Below are positions 1-9,346 of a stretch of DNA of 64,000 nt, in pieces. The DNA lies in contig NZ_CANMJE010000007.1 of NCBI RefSeq assembly GCF_947498095.1, positions 1-64,000 of the forward strand, given 5' to 3'. Under the pieces are notes generated by a model. That model was not told the DNA's origin and made no database searches. It was given only the letters and a program-made list of their open reading frames with translations. Within the stretch, counting starts at the first letter, position 1; the number at the start of each line of letters is the position of its first letter. A program made the position numbers and the translations under genes. Source of the stretch: an uncultured Shimia sp. (GTDB lineage: Bacteria; Pseudomonadota; Alphaproteobacteria; Rhodobacterales; Rhodobacteraceae).

Positions 1-45
1 GAAACCATCATACCAATGGAACCCAGGCCGATCATGCACTAACAA

Positions 46-360
46 TCAACTTGGACCCGTCAGATAGGGCTGCTCATGTCGTTCACCGTTGATTTTCACG
101 AAAACTTCGTCGAGATGCCAACGCCAGTTCGAGTAGCATCGCATCCGGCTGACCCGTTTTCTGCGTATTTCAGCAGCAAACATAAGACCAAACCTACTCC
201 ACCAAAACCGTACAGTTTCATGGCTCACATCAATGCCCCGTTCGTGCAGAAGGTCCTCTACGTTTCGTAATAAGAGTGGAAATCGGACGTAAAGCATCAC
301 CGCCAAACGTATGACTTCCGGACTGGTTTTGAAGTACCTAAAAGGAGAGCATTTTGTCAT
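46..360 (-). pseudogene. IS6-family transposase, 3'-truncated
   Basis: The reading frame gives 104 residues, of which about the first 93 look like the N-terminal half of an IS6/IS26-type DDE transposase: the opening MTKCSPFRYF, the HTH-like stretch ending in HETVRFWW, and the first catalytic Asp in WHLDEVFVKINGE (D84). IS6 transposases are normally about 230 residues with two more acidic residues, and these are missing. After GERH the sequence turns into unrelated residues and stops, so the element is truncated and should be inactive. No partner terminal repeat was seen in the first 45 bases. Its 5' end abuts the 3' end of the neighbouring secreted-protein gene, so the insertion may have trimmed that gene. 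Confidence 0.8.
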
Positions 361-369
361 CCGGCAACG

Positions 370-699
370 CTAGATCTCCACCTTGCCCTTCACAACCGAG
401 TTTCTTCTGACATCGCCTTCAAACCTCAGTTGCCCCCCACTCGCAGAATTTGCAATCCAGTCGGAATCAAAGACCAGTCCATCATGCGATCCAATTATTG
501 GGTTGATTAAGGCGTTCGCAGGGTTAAGTACTCCGCCTAAAATGCTTCCTTCGATAAGAGTTCGGGCGCATCCCAAACTCAACCCAGGCTCGGACACCAC
601 ATCGCAATAGCTTTGTGCTGTGGCGGGCACGGTACTGGTGAGGAAAAGACCCGTAAGTGCCGAAGAGCGCAGTAGTGCTGCTTTTATTTGACGTTTCAT
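370..699 (-). CDS. small secreted protein of unknown function
   Basis: A 109-residue protein beginning with a clear Sec signal peptide (MKRQIKAALL, a hydrophobic core, then cleavage after TAQ). The start at 699 is chosen over an upstream in-frame start because an AGGAAG ribosome site lies just before it and the signal peptide begins there. The mature part has two Cys residues and is rich in Gly, Ser and Asn with no recognised domain. The stop codon lies only about 10 bases from the truncated IS6 transposase start, so the natural C-terminus may have been lost to the insertion. Function unknown; exported location is the only firm inference. Confidence 0.6.
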   Translation of the reverse strand: MKRQIKAALLRSSALTGLFLTSTVPATAQSYCDVVSEPGLSLGCARTLIEGSILGGVLNPANALINPIIGSHDGLVFDSDWIANSASGGQLRFEGDVRRNSVVKGKVEI

Positions 700-844
700 T
701 CTGGCTTCCTTCGGACAATAACGGCTTACAAAGATTTTGCACTTGCCGCGGAAAAGAAAGCATTTTGCGCGCGCGCTCAAACTTGCATTACTAATGTTGC
801 ATTCACACATTCTACTATGGCTATAGGGGCTACAAGGTCCATTG

Positions 845-3187
845 TTATTCTTTAACCGACCGTTCTTGATCCGGTGTATCTTGTTTGACTGTAAGATCGC
901 GCAAATTAACATCCCGTTGAGGAAAGGGAATCTCGATACCCGCTTTTGACAGGTCTACGTATATTCGAAACAAGAGGTCAGATTGCGTCGACAGCATGGT
1001 GTCGACATCGCGCAGGTAACACCGCAGCTCGAAATCCAGAGAACTATCCCCCAACCCGCGAAACAGCACACTGGGAGCCGGATATTGCACCAAACTGCCT
1101 TCATCGGCCGCTGCCGTTTCAAGAATTTCTTTGGTTTTCTCGAGATCGCTCCCGTAGGCAACACCAACGGGGATAATCAAGCGCCCCATGCGGGAAGACA
1201 GGGTCATATTCTTGACCGCCCCCCCAATCAAGTCCTGATTGGGCACAATGACGTCGTGTTTGTCGAAAGTTGAAATCTGTGTTGATCGAACTGCAATCTT
1301 TTTGACGATACCTGAATGGCCTGATACCTCGATCCAGTCCCCTTCGGCGATAGGGCGTTCAATGAGTAGGATGATGCCTGACACGAAGTTCGACACAATT
1401 GTTTGAAGTCCGAACCCAATGCCAACCGACAACGCCCCTGCCACCACGGCTAAGTTGGACAAATTCAGCCCGGCAACGGATACGGCAATCAGCGCAGATA
1501 AAGTCATCCCGACATAGCCAAGCCCCGTAATCAACGCATTCTGCGCACCGACATCCATCTTGGTACGGGGTAGGACAGTCTCGCGAAGGCCTCGTTGCAT
1601 CCAGCGAGTGAGGACGACTCCAACAAAGAAAACGAAGACCAGTGAGAAAATGACGCCTAGCGACAAGCGAATTCCGCCAACATCTGCCCCCACAGTAAGT
1701 GTTCGCCAGACTTCTAAAACGTCCGAGGGCCGCGCGCCCCATGTGATTGCCAATACTGGCAGCAAAAGCGTGGCAATCAAAAGACCCACGAAGAATGGCA
1801 ACAATGGCAGCGTCGTCTCGGTCTCGGCGCTGCCTTTACTGATCAGAGCGCGGATGCTGCCTGTTAAGATCGAATACAGGAAAAGTGCGATACCCAAACT
1901 TGCGGCGGTCATGACCATGGCGTCGGATATTTGCCTTGAAAGGTAGACATAGCCCAGCAGCACGAGCGGAACCGAGATAAGCGCCGCGGCGCGTAAAACG
2001 AAAACGATAATCTTGTTAAGGCTTGAAAAATCTTCAGTAGACGGCGACGCTGCCTGGTCGCCCGGCACAGCGACACCCAGCTTACCGGCATGCAAAAGGC
2101 CCGCTAAGCGCCATAACAAAACAGCGGCGACAACGATGATTGGCGCGGCAACAACCGAGATTGTTTCGGGGCTGCGAAATGAATCCGAACCCAAAGTTTC
2201 CGAGAACCGTTCGATCCCTTCGACAAAACCCAGCGCCTGACACAACCTTAAACCCGTTAGCGCCTTTTCATCATCCATCCGAAGCAATCTCCGGCTTGGT
2301 GCGAAAGGTGAAAATAACGTGTGCCCAAGCCAATTGGAAAACACGAGTAGGAATAGAATCTGCAATACAAATTGGCCGGCGTAGTCTGCTGCCGATGCCC
2401 TAACGCCAAGCACAGGCAAGATGCCTGCAATTGCGACAATTCCGAATAGTGGAACAATAAGGCGTGAAAGGCTCGACATTAAAGCCCAAAAGAATCGCAA
2501 AGCACCAGAACTGCCTTCGAATTTTTTGTCAAAGAAACGCCCAACCAATGAGCGCATATAAAAGATCAAAAACAGACCTAAAGTCCCAAGGAACCCGGCA
2601 AGAGATAGGCGTTCCAGACGGGCGTTCTTGAATTCCTTGCGGCTCATTGCTTCGGTCAACTCGTTGCCAGCGCCAGCACCGTAGCTCTCGATCTCGCCAA
2701 TGCCTCTCACAATGGTGTTGGGCCAAAGGACGCTTGGGAAACGTTGAAAAAGTCTTTTCCGGTCTTTTTCGCGTATCAACTGATCCACCTCGTGGATGAG
2801 CAGTTCTACTTGACTCAGGCGGGCTTGCGCTTCGCGGATTGGTTGGGTTGCAAGCCTGAGTTTTTGTGCAAGCGCTTTTCTCTTTTGGGCCAACCCTTCA
2901 GTTTCCGCGCTTACATCATCTGCAACCGGCCCCAGTGCTGACAACTGCACCTCGATCACTCTGGCTTCGATGTTCCCGGAATCAACAATGTCAAACATTT
3001 GTTGCCGAAGGTCGTCCAAATCTTTCCGCAGCACGCTAAGAGCTTTAGCAGATGCTCGCCCAGTCTTCAGCGCTTCTTCGGCGCGTTGGGTCAGAGTCTC
3101 CTGTGCGCTAATGGCATCTGCGTCTTGCGCCAAAGCAACCGTTGTAGAGGACACAAAAAGAAGTATGGCAAATAGCAAGCGGCGCAT
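845..3187 (-). CDS. large MscS-family mechanosensitive channel (DUF3772 type)
   Basis: A 780-residue inner-membrane protein. It has a signal peptide (MRRLLFAILL... to ALAQ), a long periplasmic coiled-coil-rich region to about residue 190 containing a DUF3772-like segment, then about ten membrane helices and a C-terminal MscS module. The pore helix and beta domain are clear: SVGIGFGLQTIVSNFVSG, then LIERPIAEGDWIEV and VPNQDLI. Such MscK/YbdG-like channels open under membrane tension and release solutes during osmotic downshock. The start at 3187 is supported by a GAGGAG site and the signal peptide; an earlier in-frame start would add 12 non-signal residues. It appears monocistronic. Confidence 0.9.
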   Translation of the reverse strand: MRRLLFAILLFVSSTTVALAQDADAISAQETLTQRAEEALKTGRASAKALSVLRKDLDDLRQQMFDIVDSGNIEARVIEVQLSALGPVADDVSAETEGLAQKRKALAQKLRLATQPIREAQARLSQVELLIHEVDQLIREKDRKRLFQRFPSVLWPNTIVRGIGEIESYGAGAGNELTEAMSRKEFKNARLERLSLAGFLGTLGLFLIFYMRSLVGRFFDKKFEGSSGALRFFWALMSSLSRLIVPLFGIVAIAGILPVLGVRASAADYAGQFVLQILFLLVFSNWLGHTLFSPFAPSRRLLRMDDEKALTGLRLCQALGFVEGIERFSETLGSDSFRSPETISVVAAPIIVVAAVLLWRLAGLLHAGKLGVAVPGDQAASPSTEDFSSLNKIIVFVLRAAALISVPLVLLGYVYLSRQISDAMVMTAASLGIALFLYSILTGSIRALISKGSAETETTLPLLPFFVGLLIATLLLPVLAITWGARPSDVLEVWRTLTVGADVGGIRLSLGVIFSLVFVFFVGVVLTRWMQRGLRETVLPRTKMDVGAQNALITGLGYVGMTLSALIAVSVAGLNLSNLAVVAGALSVGIGFGLQTIVSNFVSGIILLIERPIAEGDWIEVSGHSGIVKKIAVRSTQISTFDKHDVIVPNQDLIGGAVKNMTLSSRMGRLIIPVGVAYGSDLEKTKEILETAAADEGSLVQYPAPSVLFRGLGDSSLDFELRCYLRDVDTMLSTQSDLLFRIYVDLSKAGIEIPFPQRDVNLRDLTVKQDTPDQERSVKE

Positions 3188-3555
3188 GGTCGTCTCCTCA
3201 ACGATCTCGGGGTGCTCAAACAATCTGGGGAAGAGACCATTCCTGTTCAGTCAAATGTCTACCTGTCTTGATTGAGGTGTCAATTCGCAGTAGCTGCAAA
3301 CAGCTGTTCGTGCTGCACATTACTTTGGGCATACATGGCGTTCGGTTCCTGGTGGAACACAGATGGCAATGCAAGCGAAAATCACTCTTGTTTTCTTGGC
3401 CTGTCGCCCGTTGAATTTGGAAAATGTGTCTCTATTCCAATACAAGAGACATCAATTGGAACGCAGGACGTTCACTTGCCGGAACTCTTAATCAGCAACT
3501 TGCCGATCTAATGCGAAGGACGGGTTAGGCGCATTGCCCCAAACCGTCCAGCCTT
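3188..3555. other. intergenic, no gene seen
   Basis: About 370 bases with only short chance reading frames. A stretch near 3283-3320 (GCAGTAGCTGCAAAC and a following GCTGTTCGTGCTGCAC) weakly resembles the degenerate interspersed sequence seen elsewhere in the window. It must also hold the promoter of the MscS-type gene. Confidence 0.5.
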
Positions 3556-3852
3556 TTAAGCAGAGCCTTCGTTTGTCAAAGACATAATGGCATCCGTAGC
3601 TCCATCACTATATGCGATGCACTGCCACGGCGCTGCATCCGGACCAACGCCAACTTTGACTAAAGTCCCCGCTTCAGAGAACTCGGAAGACAAAAGACGG
3701 ACTTCACTGTTGCCGGTTGCCTGAGCAACCGCCGCTAAACAAGCTTTATCCGCAGGTGTAACCGATGACATCGCCGAGCCTGTATCTTCTACACATGCTG
3801 ACAAAAAAGTGCCAACGATCACACAAGAAGCCAGTTTAAGTGCTGTGTTCAT
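3556..3852 (-). CDS. small lipoprotein of unknown function
   Basis: A 98-residue protein with a type II signal peptide: a hydrophobic stretch followed by the lipobox LSAC, with the lipidated Cys at residue 20. The mature domain of about 78 residues contains the pattern ACLAAVAQATGNSEV and ends with QCIAYSDGA, a layout common to small alphaproteobacterial lipoproteins with one internal disulphide (two Cys). A strong AAAAGGAA site precedes the start. It is the first of three same-strand accessory genes ahead of the DUF805 gene, separated by more than 100 bases, so an operon is not certain. No function is recognised. Confidence 0.75.
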   Translation of the reverse strand: MNTALKLASCVIVGTFLSACVEDTGSAMSSVTPADKACLAAVAQATGNSEVRLLSSEFSEAGTLVKVGVGPDAAPWQCIAYSDGATDAIMSLTNEGSA

Positions 3853-3965
3853 GTTTATTCCTTTTCTGGGTTTTACGAAGTTATTTTTGGTAGAACGTGT
3901 TTAATCGACGACGAAAACGATGGGGCCTGCAAAATTTAAGGCAGCATGCCGCCGAGACATCTAAG

Positions 3966-4739
3966 TCAATTGCATTGGTTGTATTGGTAGTCTCCGTATT
4001 CGAGCCAATTCTTGTTGCCATCTTTGAAAACGAGGAACTCGGACCGATCTTCTCCCAACAGCGCGACCACAAAACCCCGTGGCGGTTGTGCATTACCAAA
4101 GTAGCTATAGGCCGTCATCGCGCGCATGGTCTCGCCGTTGACTGTCACGATCGCGTCCCATTCGCCATCTGCCTTATCAAGAATCAGGTACTCGATCTGC
4201 CGCTTTACTTGGCCACCGCCGCAGTACACCACCCCCTCTGGGGCCTCCATGGTGTTGTTGCCTGTTCGGAGTGCAGAATCGCAAGAGGACCGCAGTGATC
4301 GAATCGCCTTGCCTGAACCCTTAAGGTCAAAAAGCCCATAGCTCACATCTTGATCCACCATGGATAGATTGAGGACGGCGTTGGCTGCAATCTGATCAAG
4401 TATGAACTGGTAGTCAGCTGAGTTTTGGAACACAACTTCGACAGGGTAGTTATCGACAATCCGCAGGGTGGCGTTCCCATGACCCGCTTGGAAAGATCCA
4501 ACTTCTGTCGAGCCATTTTTCATAAACCTAATTGAAAGGCTTTGCTTTTTGACGATTTCTTCGCTGTCGGCATATCCAACAGGTGCAAAGCGCAATCGGT
4601 CACATTGCAATTCCAGCGTCATGTCGCCTGCCTGAACAAACGCATTCGGGGTCTGGCCACCGCTGTATCCCCATTCAGCAAATGCAGGTGCAGCGGAGAT
4701 GCAAAACATTAGACATCCAGAAAGAAAAGTATTTTTCAT
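3966..4739 (-). CDS. secreted protein, paralogue of the protein at 6847-7626
   Basis: A 257-residue protein with a Sec signal peptide cleaved near AFAEWG. It has no domain I recognise. The mature protein shares long blocks with the gene at 6847-7626, including LELQCDR, RFMKNGSTE, IVDNYPVE, NAVLNLSMV, MEAPEGVVYCGGG, TVNGET and RAMTAYSYFGN, so the two are clear paralogues, by eye about 65 percent identical. The conserved Cys residues (ELQC, SSC, YCGGG, NQC) suggest disulphides in the periplasm. An AGGAG site precedes the start. A DUF805 gene lies upstream on the same strand, and the second copy also has a DUF805 gene nearby. Confidence 0.75.
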   Translation of the reverse strand: MKNTFLSGCLMFCISAAPAFAEWGYSGGQTPNAFVQAGDMTLELQCDRLRFAPVGYADSEEIVKKQSLSIRFMKNGSTEVGSFQAGHGNATLRIVDNYPVEVVFQNSADYQFILDQIAANAVLNLSMVDQDVSYGLFDLKGSGKAIRSLRSSCDSALRTGNNTMEAPEGVVYCGGGQVKRQIEYLILDKADGEWDAIVTVNGETMRAMTAYSYFGNAQPPRGFVVALLGEDRSEFLVFKDGNKNWLEYGDYQYNQCN

Positions 4740-4970
4740 TCTTAACTCCTAAAAAACTCCGACTAATGAGGTGATAACGGTTCTACAGTGTAGAGGTAAA
4801 AGTGATTGATCACCCGCTCCTACGACAGGGCAATCGCTTTTGGATTTTGATCTTGCCCAAACGTGAATATGTTAGGGGCGAACCGTGCGTTCTCGTTGGG
4901 CTCGTAGGCTGAAAATGGCGATTAAAGCGCCTATGGCGACCTGTCAGTTCCAAAACGATTTCCCCTGATC

Positions 4971-5483
4971 CTACGACGGTGCGCCATATTCATTCGTCCC
5001 TTCCTGTGAGGGGCGCGAAAGCCACCAGATCATCAAGACCGAAAGGACGAGTTGTATCGCGTACATGACCATCAAACCGGTTGCACCGAGAAAGGCTGCT
5101 GGTTCTTTCAAAGTCTCAGGGTCTTCAACGCCAGTTTCGAGCGCTGAAAAAACTGCAACCCCTGTCAGCAACATGAACATCATTGCGAAGCTGAAAGCCA
5201 TTGGAAGCAAAAGGTACCATCCAGGACGACCTGTATCATGTAATCGGCGCCACCCTGCGGCAAGCATGGGAAGCAAAATTGCCAATTGGAAAACCGAGTT
5301 CAGCAAGTTCGATCCCTGTCCCGTTTCCGGATCAGTGCCAAAAAGGGCCTCACTGAGTACCGCCAACCCGACGCTGACAAGGACTACGAACAGAACAAAC
5401 CACCAATACTCTGACCTCTGCGCGCGGCCCGAAAACACAACATACTTGGACAGGCAGGTCTTGACCGATTGCGTGAAACCCAT
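4971..5483 (-). CDS. DUF805 family inner-membrane protein
   Basis: A 170-residue membrane protein with the DUF805 hallmarks: an N-terminal KYVVFSGRAQRSEYWWF segment and the LAAGWRRLHDTGRPGWY motif after the second helix, followed by two more hydrophobic helices. The family, like E. coli YhaH/YhaI, has no established biochemical role. A GAGGAG ribosome site precedes the start. The intact gene is a useful reference for the frameshifted copy at 10214-10721, with which it shares the same N-terminal motif and the GWRRL-DT-RPGWY block. The secreted-protein gene follows 230 bases downstream on the same strand. Confidence 0.9.
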   Translation of the reverse strand: MGFTQSVKTCLSKYVVFSGRAQRSEYWWFVLFVVLVSVGLAVLSEALFGTDPETGQGSNLLNSVFQLAILLPMLAAGWRRLHDTGRPGWYLLLPMAFSFAMMFMLLTGVAVFSALETGVEDPETLKEPAAFLGATGLMVMYAIQLVLSVLMIWWLSRPSQEGTNEYGAPS

Positions 5484-5687
5484 TTTTAAACTCCTCGTGT
5501 TGCTCTCGCAGTTCTATTTTACACCCTGAAAGCTTTACGAAAAACAGCGGCGATGCAAGTTTCATGTGCAGATGGGAGGTTCAGACTGGGAAACCGAACG
5601 GAAAATGATTTACTTCAATCTGCGTGTCCCCAAGCCGGGATGTGTCCCCTCACACTTCAAGTCGAATTCTTAAGTCAAAGGTATCCA

Positions 5688-6455
5688 ATGTCACAGCCCG
5701 CATATCTACATCTGGTTTTGGGAGAAAGTGCCGGAGGTTGTCTACGCGCGGCAGTTGCAACTTACGGCCTGACAGGGCACGTGCATGTGTTCGATGATGA
5801 TCTGAGCCATGGTCCGTTGAACGACAAGCAAGTGCGGGCGGCGTATTTCGGAGCGCTTTTCCAAAACTATGGCCAGTTGCCTGACGATCCGCTTCCTTCA
5901 CTAGCCGATTTCGACAACCTCTCAACCCAGTTGACGCAGGATGATAAACCAGAAGTTTGTGTTTGGGCGGGCGAGAATGCATCGGAACGGACGTTTCTGG
6001 AGATGGCATGTCATGGCCTGCGCGATTTCAAGGGCGCAGTGATGCGTGTCGGCGCGACAGGCCTGAAGTCACCTCCCTATATTGGGCCACAGACTCCGGC
6101 TTTATTGGCGCGCCTGTTTGATCGACGAGAAGAAGTAGACATGGCTACCCGAGCAGCACTTTCGTCGGCCTATCTGCATCAGCGAGACAGCGGAGCAACA
6201 CTGCGCAAATGGGAAGCAGGCAAGATCATCGGGGTTTCCGATGACTACTATGACAGCCTGCTGTTGGCATGTTGTCCACCAGAATGGATTTGTGCCGCAC
6301 ACGTGATTGGTACAGCGATGGGTCGCAGCGATGAGCATAATTTGTTGAGCGATGTATTTCTGTCGGGCAGACTTCAGCACCTGATCGCGAAAGGCCTGAT
6401 TGAGGCATCTGGTCCACAGACGAGTCTGCGAGACTATAGTGTGCGACTTACTTGA
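5688..6455 (+). CDS. DUF1835 / DUF3658 domain protein
   Basis: A 255-residue cytoplasmic protein. The N-terminal half fits DUF1835: it opens with LHLVLGESAGGCLRAAV and continues with VHVFDDDLSHGPL, the conserved DDLSxGPL-like motif. The C-terminal half fits DUF3658, with a helical segment of about 80 residues. Members are widespread single-gene accessory proteins of unknown activity. The start at 5688 is chosen because homologues begin a few residues before the HLVLG block and an AAAGG lies upstream; an ATG at 5640 would add 16 residues. It lies between the two inverted paralogous gene sets and has no obvious partner. Confidence 0.8.
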   Translation: MSQPAYLHLVLGESAGGCLRAAVATYGLTGHVHVFDDDLSHGPLNDKQVRAAYFGALFQNYGQLPDDPLPSLADFDNLSTQLTQDDKPEVCVWAGENASERTFLEMACHGLRDFKGAVMRVGATGLKSPPYIGPQTPALLARLFDRREEVDMATRAALSSAYLHQRDSGATLRKWEAGKIIGVSDDYYDSLLLACCPPEWICAAHVIGTAMGRSDEHNLLSDVFLSGRLQHLIAKGLIEASGPQTSLRDYSVRLT

Positions 6456-6846
6456 CCCTTCCGCGCTTCACGGTACGCGCCTGATCATCGAAGGCGCCGT
6501 ACGGCATCTGTGGTGGTGTCAGGCCAATTCGAACCAGTCTCTACAAGACCAACATCACTGTCCTTTATGCCGCGCAAAGACCGCGCCAAGCATTGTCAGA
6601 TTAAAATCATTCGCTATACTTTTCGAGTGAATTTCGGGCTGGTTTCAATTTCTGATGTTTGGTGAAAGCCAATCAAATATGGAAATTTGCCCAATCCATA
6701 AAAGGATTGGAGCGGGAGAAGCGGCCTCACAAGTTTAATCTGACAGTGCCATCCGGAAGCATCGCAGCCCGAAAATTGTCTGGACACATGCCAAGAGTGT
6801 GAGGTTTTATTTGTACTTGGTTAGGACAAACGAAGGGGACCCAAAG

Positions 6847-7626
6847 ATGCTCACCGCCGTACGACGTGTTCTGCCCGTGACATTCGCCTGCTTCGCAGCC
6901 GGCACTGCGGCTCAGGCAGAATGGAGCTTCAGCACGGGGATGTATCCCAACGCCTTCATCCAGACCGACAAGGCAACGCTTGAACTGCAGTGCGACAGAG
7001 TACGCTTCGCGCCCGCTGGCTACGAGGACTCTCAGGATATTGTCTCCAAGCAAGGTCTATCGTTTCGCTTCATGAAGAACGGCTCGACCGAGACCGGCGC
7101 ATTCCAGGCGGGATCTGCGAACGCTGACATCTCGATCGTCGACAATTATCCTGTCGAAATCCAGTTCCTCGATCAAGGCGATTACAAATTCGTTCTGGAC
7201 CAGATCGCACAAAACGCAGTTCTGAATCTTTCGATGGTCGGACAGGATATCACCTATGGGATTTTCTCTCTGAAAGGTTCGTCCGCGGCGATCAAGTCGC
7301 TGCGTGCGGCGTGCAGTTCCGGGGCGTCTTCGACTCAGACCATGGAAGCCCCCGAGGGCATCGTGTATTGCGGCGGCGGCGCCGTTCAACGTGTCATCGA
7401 ATACGCCATTCTGGCACAGCCGGACGGCCAGTGGGATGCCATCGTGACCGTCAATGGTGAGACGACCCGCGCGATGACCGCCTACAGCTACTTTGGGAAT
7501 TCCCAGCCACCGGCAGGCTTCCAGGTGGCACTCTTGGGTGAAGACCGGTCCGAATTTCTTGTCTTCAGCGATGCAGGACGGAACTGGCTCGAGTTCGGCG
7601 ACTACACCTACGAACAGTGCAATTGA
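6847..7626 (+). CDS. secreted protein, paralogue of 3966-4739
   Basis: A 259-residue exported protein with a signal peptide ending in AQAEWS. It is collinear with the product of 3966-4739 over its full length, including four conserved Cys positions and the MEAPEGIVYCGGG block, so it is a second family member rather than a fragment. The start at 6847 is set by an AAGGGG site and the signal peptide. Two further small exported proteins follow in the same direction with short gaps (42 and 5 bases), suggesting a three-gene operon. By eye, third-position GC is higher here than in the copy at 4 kb, so the copies have diverged in composition. Function unknown. Confidence 0.75.
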   Translation: MLTAVRRVLPVTFACFAAGTAAQAEWSFSTGMYPNAFIQTDKATLELQCDRVRFAPAGYEDSQDIVSKQGLSFRFMKNGSTETGAFQAGSANADISIVDNYPVEIQFLDQGDYKFVLDQIAQNAVLNLSMVGQDITYGIFSLKGSSAAIKSLRAACSSGASSTQTMEAPEGIVYCGGGAVQRVIEYAILAQPDGQWDAIVTVNGETTRAMTAYSYFGNSQPPAGFQVALLGEDRSEFLVFSDAGRNWLEFGDYTYEQCN

Positions 7627-7668
7627 GCAGTAAGGTTGCGCAGGACAATCGAAAAGAGGGAGGCGGAC

Positions 7669-8190
7669 ATGAGCTACCGAGGCTGGAAGTTTTTCGAGCA
7701 CGTCAATAACGGAAAATGGACCGGAACACTCTGTGTTGTTGCCGCGGCTTTCTGCGCAGCCTCGGCGAGCGCCCAGGATCTGTCCGATTTGCCCGGCCAA
7801 TTGCTGGAAAAGGTCGAGGCCGCCCAACAGGCATGTTCGGATTTCGAGAACGGTCAGTTCGCCCTCGAATTCGGAGCTGTACAGCGCGTCGACCTTGATG
7901 GCGACATCTATAGGGACTGGGTTCTGAACGAAGCCGGGTTTGCCTGTTCTTCGGCAGTATCTCTCTATTGTGGTACTGGCGGTTGCATGTCTCACTTCCT
8001 CGTCGAGGATCGCATGTTCTCGCTTCTCAATCAGGGATGGGACATGGCGAACATCGGCCCGTTCCGTGTGCTTCTGGCGGACGTACACGGCTCGCAATGC
8101 GGTGGCATCAACCCCACGCCCTGTATCGTGGCCAACGCGTGGGATCCCGAGGAGAAAGTCTGGCGCAGCACTGTCGCACAGTGGGAGTAG
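7669..8190 (+). CDS. secreted protein of unknown function
   Basis: A 173-residue protein with an N-terminal signal sequence (hydrophobic core after NGKWTGTLC, cleavage near ASAQ). The start at 7669 is chosen for the excellent GAGGGAGG site; an in-frame start 11 codons upstream lacks one. The mature part contains six or more Cys residues, including a CGTGGC motif, and a DLDGDIYRDWVL stretch typical of secreted proteins with a calcium-like D-x-D-G loop. No family is assigned. It sits between the paralogous secreted protein and a small lipoprotein and is probably cotranscribed with them. Confidence 0.65.
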   Translation: MSYRGWKFFEHVNNGKWTGTLCVVAAAFCAASASAQDLSDLPGQLLEKVEAAQQACSDFENGQFALEFGAVQRVDLDGDIYRDWVLNEAGFACSSAVSLYCGTGGCMSHFLVEDRMFSLLNQGWDMANIGPFRVLLADVHGSQCGGINPTPCIVANAWDPEEKVWRSTVAQWE

Positions 8191-8195
8191 AAAAG

Positions 8196-8519
8196 ATGAT
8201 CCGCCTCGAAAAGGTGATGTCCGTCATCGCTGGCTGCGCTGTTGCACTGGCCCTGACGGGATGCGTCGAAGCGTCCCCCGAAGTCGCGATCAGCGAACCA
8301 GACCCAGAACTGGTCTTTGTCCGCGGCTACCGCGGTACCGGGGACGAATGCCAACTGGTCGGCGAAACCGCATTCACGGTCGATTTCCTCGACGATGCGG
8401 CCGATCTCGTGGCCTGCCCGACAGGAAGCGCTGCGATGTCAAGCCTGATGTCCGAAACCGGGGCGCCGATCGTCACTCAAACCAACAGCTTCACGCTCTT
8501 CAGTATTGGAATCCGCTAA
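8196..8519 (+). CDS. small lipoprotein of unknown function
   Basis: A 107-residue protein with a lipoprotein signal: basic start MIRLEK, a hydrophobic run and lipobox ALTGC. The start at 8196 lies five bases after the previous stop and has GGGAG upstream; an internal ATG at 8217 is a possible alternative that would keep the lipobox. The mature domain is acidic, with three Cys residues and no recognised family. Tight spacing to the preceding exported protein suggests the two are made together and may interact in the periplasm or outer membrane. Confidence 0.6.
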   Translation: MIRLEKVMSVIAGCAVALALTGCVEASPEVAISEPDPELVFVRGYRGTGDECQLVGETAFTVDFLDDAADLVACPTGSAAMSSLMSETGAPIVTQTNSFTLFSIGIR

Positions 8520-8637
8520 ACTGGAGACAGAACAAAGACGTTGAGCAGTCCGCAAAGACGAAGATTGCAGAGTAAAGGGCAAAAAAGTGATGGCAGCGAA
8601 ACGCGTTGGTTGTTTTCTTTGGGCCGAGAATTGAGTG

Positions 8638-9249
8638 ATGAAGATCATGATTTGGATATTGCTCGGCCTGTTCGTGGGAGCTTGCTCCACTCTTTGGATA
8701 ATGAAGCAACGCGCTCATTGGCTGGCTTCCCTCGAGTTTCAACTCAATCCGCCGCCCGTACCAGCATCAGTCCTTACCGCAATTCGGCAAGCTGAAAGCA
8801 GGTCGTATGCACAAAGATCATTTCTTCGTCGACTGATGGAGGAGGCGCAGGACGTCCTAGTTTTTGCTTCCCCCCAAACGGCGTACAAGATGAACTTTTC
8901 CGTTGGCCGATATCGGATCAAAGCGAGTAGTATCGAGGCAATCCTGCCTTGGGCCATTGCGCAGCGTTTCGTCGTTCTTCAGGACACAAGCCCAACCGCC
9001 TTTGCTCACGCACTCGCATATTTCGCGGAACAACCCGCACTGAATGACTGGCAAGCGGCAACGTACCTCGAATGGCTTAAACAAGATCACCCGTTGCTGG
9101 CTGACGATTCGTGGTCGGATATAGCGGTAAAACCGGCACTCGTCGCAAAGCTTTATTCCGGCTACATGGGTGCAGGCGGAACCTGGGATGATTGGCGCGA
9201 AGACCTTACCCCGGGACCGGTTGCCGTAGAACGTTTGCGTTTGAAATAA
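8638..9249 (+). CDS. membrane-anchored protein of unknown function
   Basis: A 203-residue protein with an N-terminal hydrophobic helix (residues 3-20, including VGACSTLW, which could act as an uncleaved anchor or a poor lipobox) followed by a soluble, mostly helical domain with no Cys. The ATG at 8638 follows a GTG three bases earlier; neither has a strong ribosome site, so the start is moderately certain. No domain is recognised. It is separated from the upstream lipoprotein gene by about 120 bases and is convergent with the next gene. Confidence 0.6.
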   Translation: MKIMIWILLGLFVGACSTLWIMKQRAHWLASLEFQLNPPPVPASVLTAIRQAESRSYAQRSFLRRLMEEAQDVLVFASPQTAYKMNFSVGRYRIKASSIEAILPWAIAQRFVVLQDTSPTAFAHALAYFAEQPALNDWQAATYLEWLKQDHPLLADDSWSDIAVKPALVAKLYSGYMGAGGTWDDWREDLTPGPVAVERLRLK

Positions 9250-9346
9250 GACCCAGTTTTGAGCGAGACTTTTGCATGGCCACAATGAATTGCTAAGTTT
9301 GGTCGTTGAGATAACACTCAAGGCTACGCGAAACGAACTGCCTCGC

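Noticed and set aside
3272-3511. A 79-codon open frame on the plus strand
   Set aside because: No ribosome site, no signal or domain, and an odd Cys/Trp-rich composition; it also overlaps weak interspersed-repeat sequence.
7057-8097. A 346-codon open frame on the minus strand
   Set aside because: It is fully antisense to the secreted-protein genes at 6847-7626 and 7669-8190, which have signal peptides, ribosome sites and a paralogue. The antisense frame has no family motifs and arises from codon bias.
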